Assembly: GCA_035535055.1 (NCBI GenBank)
Contig: DATLQT010000011.1
Span: 1-34,391, forward strand
DNA: 34,391 nucleotides
Source of the DNA: UBA6019 sp035535055
Lineage (GTDB): Bacteria; Chloroflexota; Dormibacteria; Dormibacterales; Dormibacteraceae
Reading direction: 5' to 3'
The translations under genes and the position numbers were made by a program. Each line of letters begins with the position of its first letter. The stretch's first letter is position 1. The notes under the pieces are model-generated. The model saw only the letters and a program-made list of their open reading frames with translations. It made no database searches and was not told the origin of the DNA. Below, one piece after another: positions 1 to 8,123 of the stretch.

Positions 1-195
1 CTGCTGCCCGACGGAACCTGGCTGGCGGTGACGACCAAGATCGCCTGGAGCGTGAAGCTCGACGTCGGCTCCACCGCCGAGTACGAGGTCGGCCTCCGCT
101 TCCTCGAGCTGACCGAGGACGACCTCGAGCGGCTCCGCCCCCTGCTCCCGGCGCCGCCCAGCGTCCACGTCGATGGGGGCATCCGGGAGAACTGA
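1..195 (+). CDS. PilZ-type domain protein, C-terminal fragment
   Basis: This is an open frame from the window edge to a TGA, 64 residues, so only the C-terminus of the gene is visible. The visible part reads as the end of a PilZ-like beta barrel: alternating hydrophobic strands, then EYEVGLRFLEL, then an acidic helix DDLERLRPLLP. VGLRF followed by a short helix is the usual end of PilZ domains, which bind cyclic di-GMP. The N-terminal RxxxR binding motif would lie outside the window, so ligand binding cannot be judged. The downstream neighbour is a short orphan frame. PilZ is a pattern-based inference; another small beta-barrel protein is possible. Confidence 0.5.
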   Translation: MLPDGTWLAVTTKIAWSVKLDVGSTAEYEVGLRFLELTEDDLERLRPLLPAPPSVHVDGGIREN

Positions 196-292
196 CCCCC
201 GCGTGATCCCGGGCTGACCCCCAGCTGATCGCAGGGCCCAAAACCGATCTCTTGCCTAACGCGTTATAGAAGGCAGGAGGTCCTCAGCCAAC

Positions 293-475
293 ATGACAGC
301 AAGCCTCAAGAGTCAGGGCCGGCGCCCGGCGCGGATCGCGCCCGAGGGCGACGCGCCCGATCTCCAGAGCCAGCTGGAAGCGCTCTTCCACGCGGTCTGG
401 AACGCGGAGAGGAACTGGCGGCTGGATGACCGGATCGACCTGGCCCTCGGCCAGCGCCGGCCGCAGTCCAGCTAG
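293..475 (+). CDS. small hypothetical protein, 60 aa
   Basis: A short frame starting at ATG 293 behind a strong ribosome site (AGGAGG about 13 bases upstream). The product is basic at the N-terminus (KSQGRRPAR) and then forms a probable helix rich in Leu, Glu and Trp (LEALFHAVWNAERNW). No signal peptide, membrane segment or known motif is visible. A short AT-richer stretch (GTTATAGAA, near 265-273) lies upstream and may hold a -10 element. It ends ten bases from the convergent pntB stop. The good ribosome site is the main evidence that it is real; function unknown. Confidence 0.5.
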   Translation: MTASLKSQGRRPARIAPEGDAPDLQSQLEALFHAVWNAERNWRLDDRIDLALGQRRPQSS

Positions 476-484
476 CCGACCGGC

Positions 485-1861
485 CTAGACGTTCTTGACG
501 GCCGCGACGAGGTCGGTCAGCGACTTCTTGGCGTCGCCGAAGAGCATGGTGGTCTTGGGGTTGAAGTAGAGAGGGTTGTCCACTCCGGCAAAGCCGGCGG
601 CCATGCTCCGTTTCAACACCACCACGTTGGCCGCCTTGTCGACCTCGATGATCGGCATCCCGTAGATGGGGCTGGAGGGCGTGTCCTTGGCGGCCGGGTT
701 GGTGGTGTCGTTGGCGCCGACGACCAGGGCGACGTCGGTCCGTTCCAGCTCCGGGTTGATCTGCTCCATCTCGAAAAGCTGCTCGTAGGGGACGTTGGCC
801 TCGGCCAGCAGCACGTTCATGTGGCCGGGCATCCGGCCGGCGACGGGGTGGATGGCGTACTTCACCTCGACGCCTCGCTTTTCGAGTAGGTCGGCCAGCT
901 CGCGCACCGCGTGCTGGGCCTGGGCGACGGCCAGGCCGTAGCCGGGGACGATCACCACGCTCTGGGCGTAGGCGAGCAGCGCCGCGACGTCGTCGGCGGA
1001 CGCCGAACGCACCGTGCCCCCCTCGGCGCCGAGGGCCGCCGGCCCTCCCGGCTTGGCGCTTCCGAAGGCGCTGAAGAGGACGTTGGCGATCGAGCGTCCC
1101 ATCGCCTTCGACATGAGCAGCGTCAGCAGCGTCCCGGAGGCGCCGACCAGGGCGCCGGCGACGATCAGCACGGTGTTGTTGAGAACAAAGCCGGTGGCCG
1201 CGGCGGCAAGACCGGTGAAGGCGTTCAGGAGGGAGATCACGACCGGCATGTCCGCGCCGCCGATGGGGAGCACGAAGGCCACGCCGAGGACCAGCGCCAG
1301 GACCACCATCACGATGTAGAAGGTCGGGACCGAGGCGGCCACCATGAGGTAGACGGCGATCGCCAGGATCCCGAGCAGGATCACCGCGTTGACGACCTGC
1401 TGGCCGGGATAGGTGAGCGGCCGGCCCGTCATCCACTCCTGCAGCTTTGCGAAGGCGATCATCGAGCCGGCGAAGGAGATCGACCCGACCACCGCCGAGA
1501 AGACCACCGGGATCAGCACGCCGGGACCGTGGCCGCCCGCCGTGTTGAGGTAGTCCGCGGTCGAGATCAGCGCCGCCGCGCCGCCGCCCACCCCGTTGAA
1601 GAGGGCGACCATCTGCGGCATCGCGGTCATCTTCACCATCCGCGCGCCCGCCACACCGATGACCGTTCCGACGACCACGCCGAGGACCACGAAGAGCCAG
1701 TTGCCGGTGATCTGGACCGCGGTCGCCACCAGAGCGATGCCCATGCCGGCCGCCGCCACCAGGTTTCCGCGGCGGGCCGTCCTGGGCGAGCTCAAGTAGC
1801 GCAGGCCGAGGATGAAGCCGACGGCGGCCAGCAGGTAGGCGAGGGTGATCCAGGGCGACAA
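485..1861 (-). CDS. pntB: NAD(P) transhydrogenase subunit beta (PntB)
   Basis: Beta subunit of the proton-translocating transhydrogenase, which drives hydride transfer between NADH and NADP+ with the proton gradient. The 458 residues match the family length. The first ~260 residues are a bundle of hydrophobic helices (membrane domain II). The C-terminal ~180 residues are domain III, the NADP(H) site, with VIVPGYGLAVAQAQ, GRMPGHMNVLLAEANVPY, VVGANDTTNP and a C-terminal GDAKKSL. The start is TTG at 1861, just past the pntAb stop. It is the third gene of pntAa-pntAb-pntB and is probably co-transcribed. The separate PntAa/PntAb/PntB layout is the three-subunit type rather than the two-subunit enterobacterial type. 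Confidence 0.95.
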   Translation of the reverse strand: MSPWITLAYLLAAVGFILGLRYLSSPRTARRGNLVAAAGMGIALVATAVQITGNWLFVVLGVVVGTVIGVAGARMVKMTAMPQMVALFNGVGGGAAALISTADYLNTAGGHGPGVLIPVVFSAVVGSISFAGSMIAFAKLQEWMTGRPLTYPGQQVVNAVILLGILAIAVYLMVAASVPTFYIVMVVLALVLGVAFVLPIGGADMPVVISLLNAFTGLAAAATGFVLNNTVLIVAGALVGASGTLLTLLMSKAMGRSIANVLFSAFGSAKPGGPAALGAEGGTVRSASADDVAALLAYAQSVVIVPGYGLAVAQAQHAVRELADLLEKRGVEVKYAIHPVAGRMPGHMNVLLAEANVPYEQLFEMEQINPELERTDVALVVGANDTTNPAAKDTPSSPIYGMPIIEVDKAANVVVLKRSMAAGFAGVDNPLYFNPKTTMLFGDAKKSLTDLVAAVKNV

Positions 1862-1865
1862 GGGC

Positions 1866-2186
1866 CTAGCTCTTCTTGTCCGGCGTGGGGGTCGGGGCCG
1901 GCCGGCGGCCCTTGAACATCTCTAGCATCCGGTCGGTGACCAGGAAACCGCCGACGACGTTGATGGTGCCGAAGACAACCGCGACGGTGCCCAGGACGAT
2001 ACCGACCCAGCCGCCGGCGACCGCGCCGACGGTCAAAAGGCCTCCGACGATGACGATCCCGTGGATCGCGTTGGTGCCCGACATGAGCGGGGTGTGAAGG
2101 GTCGTCGGAACCTTGGAGATCACCTCGAAGCCGACGAACGCGGCCAGGACCAGGATCGTGAGGTTGGTCAGCAGCTGTTGGCTCAC
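1866..2186 (-). CDS. pntAb: NAD(P) transhydrogenase subunit alpha 2 (PntAb, membrane part)
   Basis: A 106-residue membrane subunit corresponding to the C-terminal transmembrane part of two-subunit PntA. Three hydrophobic helices are visible at about residues 8-25, 38-60 and 63-85. Family signatures include LHTPLMSGTNAIHGI, with the Asn/His-containing segment at the start of the second helix. The polar C-terminus is rich in Pro, Thr and Lys. The start is GTG at 2186, overlapping the pntAa stop as GTGA, which points to translational coupling. It anchors the soluble NAD-binding PntAa to the membrane and forms the proton channel together with PntB. Confidence 0.93.
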   Translation of the reverse strand: MSQQLLTNLTILVLAAFVGFEVISKVPTTLHTPLMSGTNAIHGIVIVGGLLTVGAVAGGWVGIVLGTVAVVFGTINVVGGFLVTDRMLEMFKGRRPAPTPTPDKKS

Positions 2187-3319
2187 GATGCCACCGCCAT
2201 GCCCATCGCCTTGCGGGTGGCCTCCTGGACGATCTCTCCCTCGCGGGTGATGTTGCAGCCCTTGACGATGTCGTCCTCGAAGTTCACCGCCAGCTCCCCG
2301 TCCTTGACCAGCAGAGCCAGCAGGTTGGTGAGGTTCTTGGCGTAGAGCTCGGAGGCGACCGCCGGCACCATCCCCGCCGGGTTCGTCACCCCGTGGATCT
2401 GGACGCCGTTCTTGACCACCACCTTGCCCGGCTCGGTGCCCTCCACGTTGCCGCCCGCCTCGGCGGCGATGTCGATGACCACCGAGCCCGGCTTCATGCC
2501 CGCGACCATCTCTTTGGTCAGCAGGATCGGCGCCGGCCGCCCCGGGATGAGAGCTGTGGTGATGACCACGTCGGCCTGGGCGGCGTGCTTGGCCAAGAGC
2601 TCACGCTGCCGGCGCAGGTAGTCCTCCGACTGCTCGCGCGCGTAGCCGCCGGCACCCTCCTGGGTCTCCAGCTCCAGCTCGATGAAGCTGGCTCCCAGCG
2701 ACTTGACCTCCTCTTTGGCCGCGGCCCGCACGTCGAACGCCTCGACCACGCCGCCCAACCGCCGGCAGGTGGCGATGGCCTGGAGCCCGGCGACGCCGGC
2801 GCCGAGGACCAGCACCCGGGCGGGGGTCACCGTCCCGGCGGCCGTCATCAGCATCGGGAAGAGCTTGCCGAGGGAGTCGGCCGCGATCAGGGCGGCCTTG
2901 TAGCCGGCGACGGTCGCCTGCGAGGAGAGCGCGTCCATCGACTGGGCGCGCGTGATCCGGGGGATCGACTCGAGGCTGAAGCTGAGCACCTTGCGCTTGG
3001 CCAGCGCCGTCACCAGCTCGGGCGAGTTGAGCGGCTGGAGGAAGCAGATCAGCGCCGCCCCGGAGGGGATCAGCTCGACCTCTTTCAGCTCCGGCTTACG
3101 GACCTTGACGACGACGCCGGCGTGTCCGTAGGCCGCCTTCGCGCCCTTGACGATCTCCCCCTTGGCGTCGACGTAGAGCCGGTCGGGAAAGGCTTCGCCG
3201 CCGGCCCCGGCCTCGACGAACACCCGAAGGCCGGTCGCGGTGAGACGCTGGACGGCAGCAGGCGTGAGGGCCACGCGGGACTCCCCCGCCATGATCTCGG
3301 CGGGCACGGCGATATTCAC
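2183..3319 (-). CDS. pntAa: NAD(P) transhydrogenase subunit alpha 1 (PntAa, NAD-binding)
   Basis: Soluble NAD(H)-binding domain I of transhydrogenase, related to alanine dehydrogenase. The start is placed at GTG 3319 because translation from there begins MNIAVPAEI, the usual opening, and gives 378 residues. The frame stays open further upstream, but that extension resembles nothing and runs into the divergent korA. Motifs: ESRVALTP near residue 13, RAQSMDALSSQATVAGYKA at 124-142, and the Rossmann motif GAGVAGLQA at 173-181, followed by the acidic residue of FDVR that reads the NAD ribose. It overlaps pntAb by four bases. No strong ribosome site is visible at this start. Confidence 0.94.
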   Translation of the reverse strand: MNIAVPAEIMAGESRVALTPAAVQRLTATGLRVFVEAGAGGEAFPDRLYVDAKGEIVKGAKAAYGHAGVVVKVRKPELKEVELIPSGAALICFLQPLNSPELVTALAKRKVLSFSLESIPRITRAQSMDALSSQATVAGYKAALIAADSLGKLFPMLMTAAGTVTPARVLVLGAGVAGLQAIATCRRLGGVVEAFDVRAAAKEEVKSLGASFIELELETQEGAGGYAREQSEDYLRRQRELLAKHAAQADVVITTALIPGRPAPILLTKEMVAGMKPGSVVIDIAAEAGGNVEGTEPGKVVVKNGVQIHGVTNPAGMVPAVASELYAKNLTNLLALLVKDGELAVNFEDDIVKGCNITREGEIVQEATRKAMGMAVAS

Positions 3320-3397
3320 TTCGCCAAAGAGTACGAGAACGTCCGCTTGCCCTGCGGAACCCCAGGGTCCCGCAAGATGGGGGCCCATCCGCCCCCC

Positions 3398-3425
3398 TTC
3401 GTATTCGTGCGGATCGAAGTAAAGT
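3398..3425 (+). promoter_or_regulatory. possible korAB promoter in the divergent pnt/kor gap
   Basis: A TAAAGT hexamer at 3420-3425 lies ten bases before the GTG start of korA. A weak -35 (TTCGTA, 3398-3403) sits 16 bases upstream of it. If used, the transcript would begin within a few bases of the GTG and be nearly leaderless. A G/C-rich inverted stretch (GGGGG...CCCCC, about 3378-3397) precedes it. Low certainty: hexamer matching only. Confidence 0.25.
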
Positions 3426-3434
3426 AGTGAGCCC

Positions 3435-5240
3435 GTGCCGGACCTGATCGCCAACGACCTCACCTTCCAAGCCGCCACCGTCAACGGTTCCGGCAGCCAG
3501 TCCTCCAACTCCGTCCTCATGCGCGCGATCTTCAACATGGGGATCCCGGTCGCGCCGAAGAACATCTTCCCGTCCAACATCGAGGGCCTTCCGACCTGGT
3601 TCCAGATCCGGGTCTCGCCGGAGGGGTACATGGCCCGCAAGGGCGCCCCCGAGGTTCTCGTCGCCCTCAACCCCTCGACCTGGATGAACGACCTCAAGGG
3701 CGTCCGGCCGGGCGCGGCGGTGGTCCACGACGCCACCTACTCGATGGCGGACGCGCGTGACGACGTCTTCTACTACCCCGTCCCCTTCACCCAGCTGGCG
3801 CGGACCCGGATCGAGAACGACAAGCTCCGCAAGCAGCTGCTGAACATGATCTACGTCGGCGTCGTCGCCAGGCTCCTCGCGATCCCGCTGGAAGCGATCG
3901 AGCACGGCCTCCGCCGTCACTTCCAGACCAAGCCCAAGGCCGTGGCCGTGAACCTCGACGCGGTGAAGGTCGGGATGGAGTACTGGGACCAGAACTTCAC
4001 CAAGCAGGACGCCTACACGCTGAAGCCGATGAGCGGCAAGGTCGAGGGCCTGGTCCTGGTCGAAGGCAACCAGGCGGTCGCCCTCGGCTGCCTCATGGGT
4101 GGCTGCACGGTCGCCGCCTGGTACCCGATCACCCCCTCCTCGTCGGTCTGCGAGTACCTCGGCACCTACGCCGAGCGCTTCCGGGTGGACGAGAAGACGG
4201 GCGAGAAGAAGATCGCCGTCGTCCAGGCGGAGGACGAGCTGGCCGCGGTCGGGATGGCGATCGGCGCCGGCTGGGCCGGGGCCCGGGCGATGACCTCCAC
4301 CAGCGGCCCCGGCATCTCGCTGATGGCCGAGTTCGCGGGGCTCTCCTATTACGCCGAGATCCCGGTCGTGATCTTCGACATCCAGCGCATCGGGCCTTCG
4401 ACCGGGCTGCCGACGCGCACCTCGCAGGCCGACATCGGCTTCGTCCACACGCTCAGCCACGGCGACACCAAGCACCCGATCCTGCTCCCGGGCACGGTCG
4501 AGGAGTGCTACGAGTTCGCCCGCGACGCCTTCGACTACGCGGACCGGTTCCAGACCGCCGTCTTCGTGCTCTCCGACCTCGACCTCGGCATGAACCTTTG
4601 GATGACCAAGCCCTTCAGATATCCGGACCAGCCTTTCGACCACGGCAAGGTGCTGAGCGCCCAGCGGCTGGAGGAGCTGAAGGGCGAGTGGGGACGCTAC
4701 CGAGACGTCGACGGCGACGGCGTCCCCTACCGGACGCTGCCCGGCACCGACCACCCGCTGGCGGGCTACTTCACCCGGGGCTCCGGGCACGACGAGAACG
4801 CCCGCTACACCGAGTCGGGCGACGTCTACGCCGCCAACATGGACCGGCTCAACCGCAAGTTCGAGTCGATCCGCGCGGCGCTGCCGGGGCCGGCCCTCTC
4901 CGGGTCCGGCTCCAAGATCGGGATCGTCGCCTTCGGCTCGACCGTGAACGCCATCGAGGAGGCCCGCGTGCGCCTCGCCGACAGCGGCCTCGAGATCGAC
5001 TTCCTCCGCGTCCGCGCCATCCCGCTGGGCGCGGCGGTCAGCAAGTTCGTGGCGGAGCACGAGCGCGTCTACGTGGTGGAGATGAACCGGGACGGGCAGC
5101 TCTACGACATGCTCCGGCTCCACGTCGCCGCGGACCAGGTCGGCAAGCTCAGCTCGATCCGCCGCTACGACGGGCAGCCGATCCCCGCCGAGGCGATCAC
5201 CCGGCCCATCCTGGAACTGGAGGCGGTCCCCGCATCATGA
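3435..5240 (+). CDS. korA: 2-oxoacid:ferredoxin oxidoreductase, fused gamma/alpha subunit (KorA)
   Basis: Catalyses, with KorB, the CoA-dependent oxidative decarboxylation of a 2-oxoacid, most likely 2-oxoglutarate, passing electrons to ferredoxin. The 601 residues are a gamma-domain/alpha-domain fusion. The N-terminal ~190 residues are the gamma domain (GSGSQSSNSVLMRAIFNMG, and MARKGAPEVLVALNP). The alpha pyrimidine-binding domain follows, with GNQAVALGCLMGGC and YPITPSS near residue 230, SGPGISLMAEF, and a C-terminal transketolase-like domain ending in YVVEMNRDGQL. The start is GTG 3435; no good ribosome site is visible. The stop overlaps the korB start as ATGA. No delta ferredoxin subunit is adjacent, as in actinobacterial KorAB. 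Substrate choice between 2-oxoglutarate and other 2-oxoacids is inferred. Confidence 0.93.
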   Translation: MPDLIANDLTFQAATVNGSGSQSSNSVLMRAIFNMGIPVAPKNIFPSNIEGLPTWFQIRVSPEGYMARKGAPEVLVALNPSTWMNDLKGVRPGAAVVHDATYSMADARDDVFYYPVPFTQLARTRIENDKLRKQLLNMIYVGVVARLLAIPLEAIEHGLRRHFQTKPKAVAVNLDAVKVGMEYWDQNFTKQDAYTLKPMSGKVEGLVLVEGNQAVALGCLMGGCTVAAWYPITPSSSVCEYLGTYAERFRVDEKTGEKKIAVVQAEDELAAVGMAIGAGWAGARAMTSTSGPGISLMAEFAGLSYYAEIPVVIFDIQRIGPSTGLPTRTSQADIGFVHTLSHGDTKHPILLPGTVEECYEFARDAFDYADRFQTAVFVLSDLDLGMNLWMTKPFRYPDQPFDHGKVLSAQRLEELKGEWGRYRDVDGDGVPYRTLPGTDHPLAGYFTRGSGHDENARYTESGDVYAANMDRLNRKFESIRAALPGPALSGSGSKIGIVAFGSTVNAIEEARVRLADSGLEIDFLRVRAIPLGAAVSKFVAEHERVYVVEMNRDGQLYDMLRLHVAADQVGKLSSIRRYDGQPIPAEAITRPILELEAVPAS

Positions 5241-6262
5241 GCGTCACCCTCAACCACATCGGCCTTGCCCGGGATGCCTACAAGGGTGCGGCGACGACCC
5301 TTTGCGCCGGCTGTGGCCACAACTCGATCACCAACCACCTGATCAAGGCGCTCTACGAGCTGGGCATCGAGCCCCACCGGCTGGCCAAGATGAGCGGCAT
5401 CGGCTGCTCTTCGAAGACGCCCGCCTACTTCGTCGACTCGGCCCACGGCTTCAACGGCGTCCACGGCCGGATGCCGTCGCTGACCACCGGCGCCAAGCTC
5501 GCCGACCGGCAGCTGATCGTCCTCGGCGTGAGCGGCGACGGCGACACCGCGTCGATCGGCCTCGGCCAGTACATGCACCTCATCCGCCGCAACCTCGACT
5601 GCACCTACATCGTCGAGGACAACGGCACCTACGGGCTGACCAAGGGACAGTTCTCCGCCACCGCCGACGTCGGCTCGGTCCAAAAGCGCGGCACCGTGAA
5701 CACCTACGAGCCGATCGACCTCTGCACGATGGCGATCACACTCGGCGGCACCTTCGTCGCCCGCTCCTTCAGCGGCGACGGCAAGCAGCTGGTGCCCCTC
5801 CTCAAGGCGGCGATCGCCCACCGCGGCGTGGCCGTGCTGGACGTCGTCTCGCCCTGCGTCACCTTCAACGACCACGAGGGCTCGACCAAGAGCTACGAGT
5901 ACGTGAAGGAGCACGACGAGGCGATCCTCGATCCGTCGTTCATCCCCTACTTCGAGGAGGTGCAGGTCGACTACGAGCCGGGCACCACCACCGACGTCAA
6001 GCTCCACGACGGTTCGCACCTGGTGCTCCGCAAGCTGCACGAGGACGACCACGACCCGACCGACCGCTCGGCGGCGCTGCGGGTGATCGAGGAGGGCCAT
6101 CGCGACGGGCACCTGGTCACCGGCCTGCTCTACATCCAGCCCGAGGCGGAGGACTTCTCGACCCGCGAGCACCTCCCCGAGCGCCCGCTGCGCGATTACA
6201 CCGAAGACGAGCTGAGGCTCAGCCGCGAGCAGTTCGACCAGGTGATGGCCGAGCTGGCCTGA
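5237..6262 (+). CDS. korB: 2-oxoacid:ferredoxin oxidoreductase, beta subunit (KorB)
   Basis: Thiamine-diphosphate-binding subunit of KorAB, 341 residues. The [4Fe-4S] ligands are visible: Cys23 and Cys26 in CAGCGHN, Cys57 in GIGCSSKTP and Cys207 in SPCVTFND. The thiamine-diphosphate motif runs from GDGDTASIG near residue 100 to EDNGTYGLTKGQ. These are the signatures of the 2-oxoglutarate branch. The ATG overlaps the korA TGA by four bases, indicating coupled translation in a 1:1 complex. The C-terminal ~60 residues are a charged extension ending near the pspA leader. The pair lies opposite the transhydrogenase operon, so both sides of this gap handle low-potential reductant and NAD(P)H. Confidence 0.94.
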   Translation: MSVTLNHIGLARDAYKGAATTLCAGCGHNSITNHLIKALYELGIEPHRLAKMSGIGCSSKTPAYFVDSAHGFNGVHGRMPSLTTGAKLADRQLIVLGVSGDGDTASIGLGQYMHLIRRNLDCTYIVEDNGTYGLTKGQFSATADVGSVQKRGTVNTYEPIDLCTMAITLGGTFVARSFSGDGKQLVPLLKAAIAHRGVAVLDVVSPCVTFNDHEGSTKSYEYVKEHDEAILDPSFIPYFEEVQVDYEPGTTTDVKLHDGSHLVLRKLHEDDHDPTDRSAALRVIEEGHRDGHLVTGLLYIQPEAEDFSTREHLPERPLRDYTEDELRLSREQFDQVMAELA

Positions 6263-6287
6263 TCACCTTGCAGAGGGGGGATTCCAA

Positions 6288-7292
6288 ATGAGCGTCTTCA
6301 AGCGGATGACGGACGTCGTTCAGCAGAAGCTGAATTCGCTGCTCGACCGGACCGAGGATCCCAACGAGGCCCTCGACTTCGCCTACCAAAAGCAGCTGGA
6401 GTCGCTCCAGCAGGTGCGCCGCAACGTCGCCGACGTCCTCACGGCCGAAAAACGCCTGGAGCTCCAGGAGGCGCAGCTGAAGCAGAGCGCCGACAAGCTC
6501 AACGGGCAGGCCCAGCAGGCGCTCCAGCAGGGACGCGAGGACCTCGCCCGGCTGGCCCTGACCCGCGCCCAGGCCGCGCAGGCCCAGATCGCCGGGCTCG
6601 ACCAGCAGATCCAGCAGATGAAGGACCAGGAGCAGAAGCTCGAGCTCACCGCCCAAAAGCTGCAGGCCAAGGTCGAGGCCTTCCGCACCCAGAAGGAGAC
6701 GATCAAGGCCCAGTACTCCGCGGCCCAGGCCTCGACCAAGATCGGCGAGGCCGTCACCGGCATCTCCGAGCAGATGGCCGACGTCAGCATGATGGTCGAC
6801 CGGGCGCAGGAGAAGACGACCCAGATGCAGGCCCGCGCCGCCGCCATCGACCAGCTGGTGGACAGCGGGACGCTGGACCAGATCGGCGCCGGCAGCGCCG
6901 ACGACATCCAGCGCCAGCTCGACGCCACCTCAGGCTCGGCCGCGGTCGACCAGCAGCTGGCGCTGATGAAGGCGCAGATCGCCGGCCAGCTGCCGGCTGG
7001 CGTGGTGGTCCGGATCCAGGGTGACGAGCAGTACCGGCTCTCAGAGGCCGACCACGCCCAGCTCGACGCCTACGACAAGGACCTGGTGGCGGCCATCGAC
7101 GCCGGAGACGAGGACGCCTTCAAGGGCAAGCTGACCGAGCTGCTGAGCTTCGTCCGCAGCAAGGGGGCCAAGCTCGGCAACGACCAGGTGACCAAGTCGG
7201 ACGTCATCCTCCCCGCCGACGACATGTCCCTGGCCGAGGCCAAGGACATCATGGCGCCATCGTCGACCGGCTCCGGAGCGGCCGCCCCCTAA
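6288..7292 (+). CDS. pspA: PspA/IM30 membrane-stress protein with fused PspAA-like C-terminal domain
   Basis: Residues 1 to ~220 are a PspA/IM30 long coiled coil. They open with the amphipathic helix MSVFKRMTDVVQQKLNSLLD, then DPNEALDFAYQKQLESLQQVR, then Ala/Gln/Glu/Lys heptads. Such proteins assemble on the inner membrane to repair stress damage. At 334 residues it is about 100 longer than ordinary PspA. After a DQQLALMKAQIAG linker, residues ~240-325 (GVVVRIQGDEQYRLSE ... LVAAIDAGDEDAFKGKLTEL ... SDVILPADDMSLAEAKDIM) read as a PspAA domain, usually a separate gene beside pspA. The start ATG 6288 has GAGGGGG upstream. It follows korB by 25 bases and may be partly co-transcribed. PspA is sure; the PspAA assignment is by pattern. 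Confidence 0.9.
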   Translation: MSVFKRMTDVVQQKLNSLLDRTEDPNEALDFAYQKQLESLQQVRRNVADVLTAEKRLELQEAQLKQSADKLNGQAQQALQQGREDLARLALTRAQAAQAQIAGLDQQIQQMKDQEQKLELTAQKLQAKVEAFRTQKETIKAQYSAAQASTKIGEAVTGISEQMADVSMMVDRAQEKTTQMQARAAAIDQLVDSGTLDQIGAGSADDIQRQLDATSGSAAVDQQLALMKAQIAGQLPAGVVVRIQGDEQYRLSEADHAQLDAYDKDLVAAIDAGDEDAFKGKLTELLSFVRSKGAKLGNDQVTKSDVILPADDMSLAEAKDIMAPSSTGSGAAAP

Positions 7293-7353
7293 AAGCACCG
7301 ACTCCCACGGACGCGTTCGACGACGACGGTCGCTGAGGCGCCGGTCGATGCGG

Positions 7354-7788
7354 TCAGTCCAGTGGCAGCCCCGGATGCTCGACGCCCGAGCCGTCGGCGA
7401 CCAGATACCGAGCGCGAAGGCCGAGAAGGTGCGCACCGCCAATTGATGCAAGGCCGGTAACCACCGCCAGGAGTCCGAGCAGGAACTGGAAGGTCTTACC
7501 TGGCTCGTCCATCCCCCGGTCCAGCAAAGCCAGAGCGTTCATCGCCACAGCCAAAGACAACAGCGTCACCCCGCTGCCGCGGAGCACCATGGTCACGGCG
7601 TGGATGCGGCGGTCCTCCGCTGTTGCCTGCGCTCGCCTCCGGAGAGGTCTGATCACCCTCGGCCAGTGGTCCTCGCCGGTCACCAGCGAGTAGAGCCCGA
7701 GAAACGCTGTCGCAAGGCTCAACCCGATCGACAACGTCAGGATCCACAACGCCGTGACCGCCATCGAGGCCGGGTCTGGGAGCCACAT
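7354..7788 (-). CDS. small integral membrane protein, 144 aa, unknown
   Basis: Three hydrophobic helices are visible at about residues 8-33, 68-88 and 100-125. A basic loop with several Arg residues (RVIRPLRRRAQATAEDRR) follows the first helix, so that loop is probably cytoplasmic. The C-terminal tail is short and soluble. The start ATG 7788 has only a weak ribosome site. It follows the small gene at 7800-8105 on the same strand and converges on pspA; the 61-base gap between the two stops shows no clear terminator. I recognise no family. Confidence 0.6.
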   Translation of the reverse strand: MWLPDPASMAVTALWILTLSIGLSLATAFLGLYSLVTGEDHWPRVIRPLRRRAQATAEDRRIHAVTMVLRGSGVTLLSLAVAMNALALLDRGMDEPGKTFQFLLGLLAVVTGLASIGGAHLLGLRARYLVADGSGVEHPGLPLD

Positions 7789-7799
7789 CCCGATGCCGG

Positions 7800-8105
7800 C
7801 TAGCCGCTCTTGGCCCCCGGGGCGGCCACCTTCTTCTGGTCGGGCACCCCGTCCCTGTTGCGGAAGATCATCACGACGATGCCGTTCGACCGCTGGGCCG
7901 AGGCGACGAACTCCATGTGGTCGGGCACCTCGTCCCCGTCCCGGAAGGCGTGGAAGGCGGTCTCGCCCGGCTTGGAGGGATCGAAGACCGCCCAGGCGAC
8001 CAGCGCGATGGTCTCGTAGATGCCAAGGATGTGCGCGTCTGGGGGGATGGGCAGCGTGAAGGTCTCGAGTTCGAGCGGCAAGGTGAACGCCTGCAGCTTT
8101 CGCAT
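7800..8105 (-). CDS. small DUF7352-like protein, 101 aa
   Basis: A short soluble protein with a strong ribosome site (AAGGAGGT) that overlaps the stop of the upstream acyl-CoA dehydrogenase gene, so it is the next gene in that operon. The pattern is a beta-rich opening (FTLPLELETFTLPIPPDAHI), then a WAVFDP strand, then GDEVPD, then a closing strand VVMIFRNRDG. This resembles the small DUF7352 proteins often seen in actinobacteria and phages, which share LPxGAxIL, LWAxVD and VWHVF blocks. The last block is altered here (VVMIF). No function is known. The family name is my pattern match and could be wrong. Confidence 0.6.
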   Translation of the reverse strand: MRKLQAFTLPLELETFTLPIPPDAHILGIYETIALVAWAVFDPSKPGETAFHAFRDGDEVPDHMEFVASAQRSNGIVVMIFRNRDGVPDQKKVAAPGAKSG

Positions 8106-8123
8106 TTCGTTAGACCTCCTTCG

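Noticed and set aside
3096..5123. Long minus-strand open frame across korA and the start of pntAa
   Set aside because: Composition (Arg/Val/Asp/Gly-rich, no motif) marks it as a shadow of korA, which has clear catalytic motifs.
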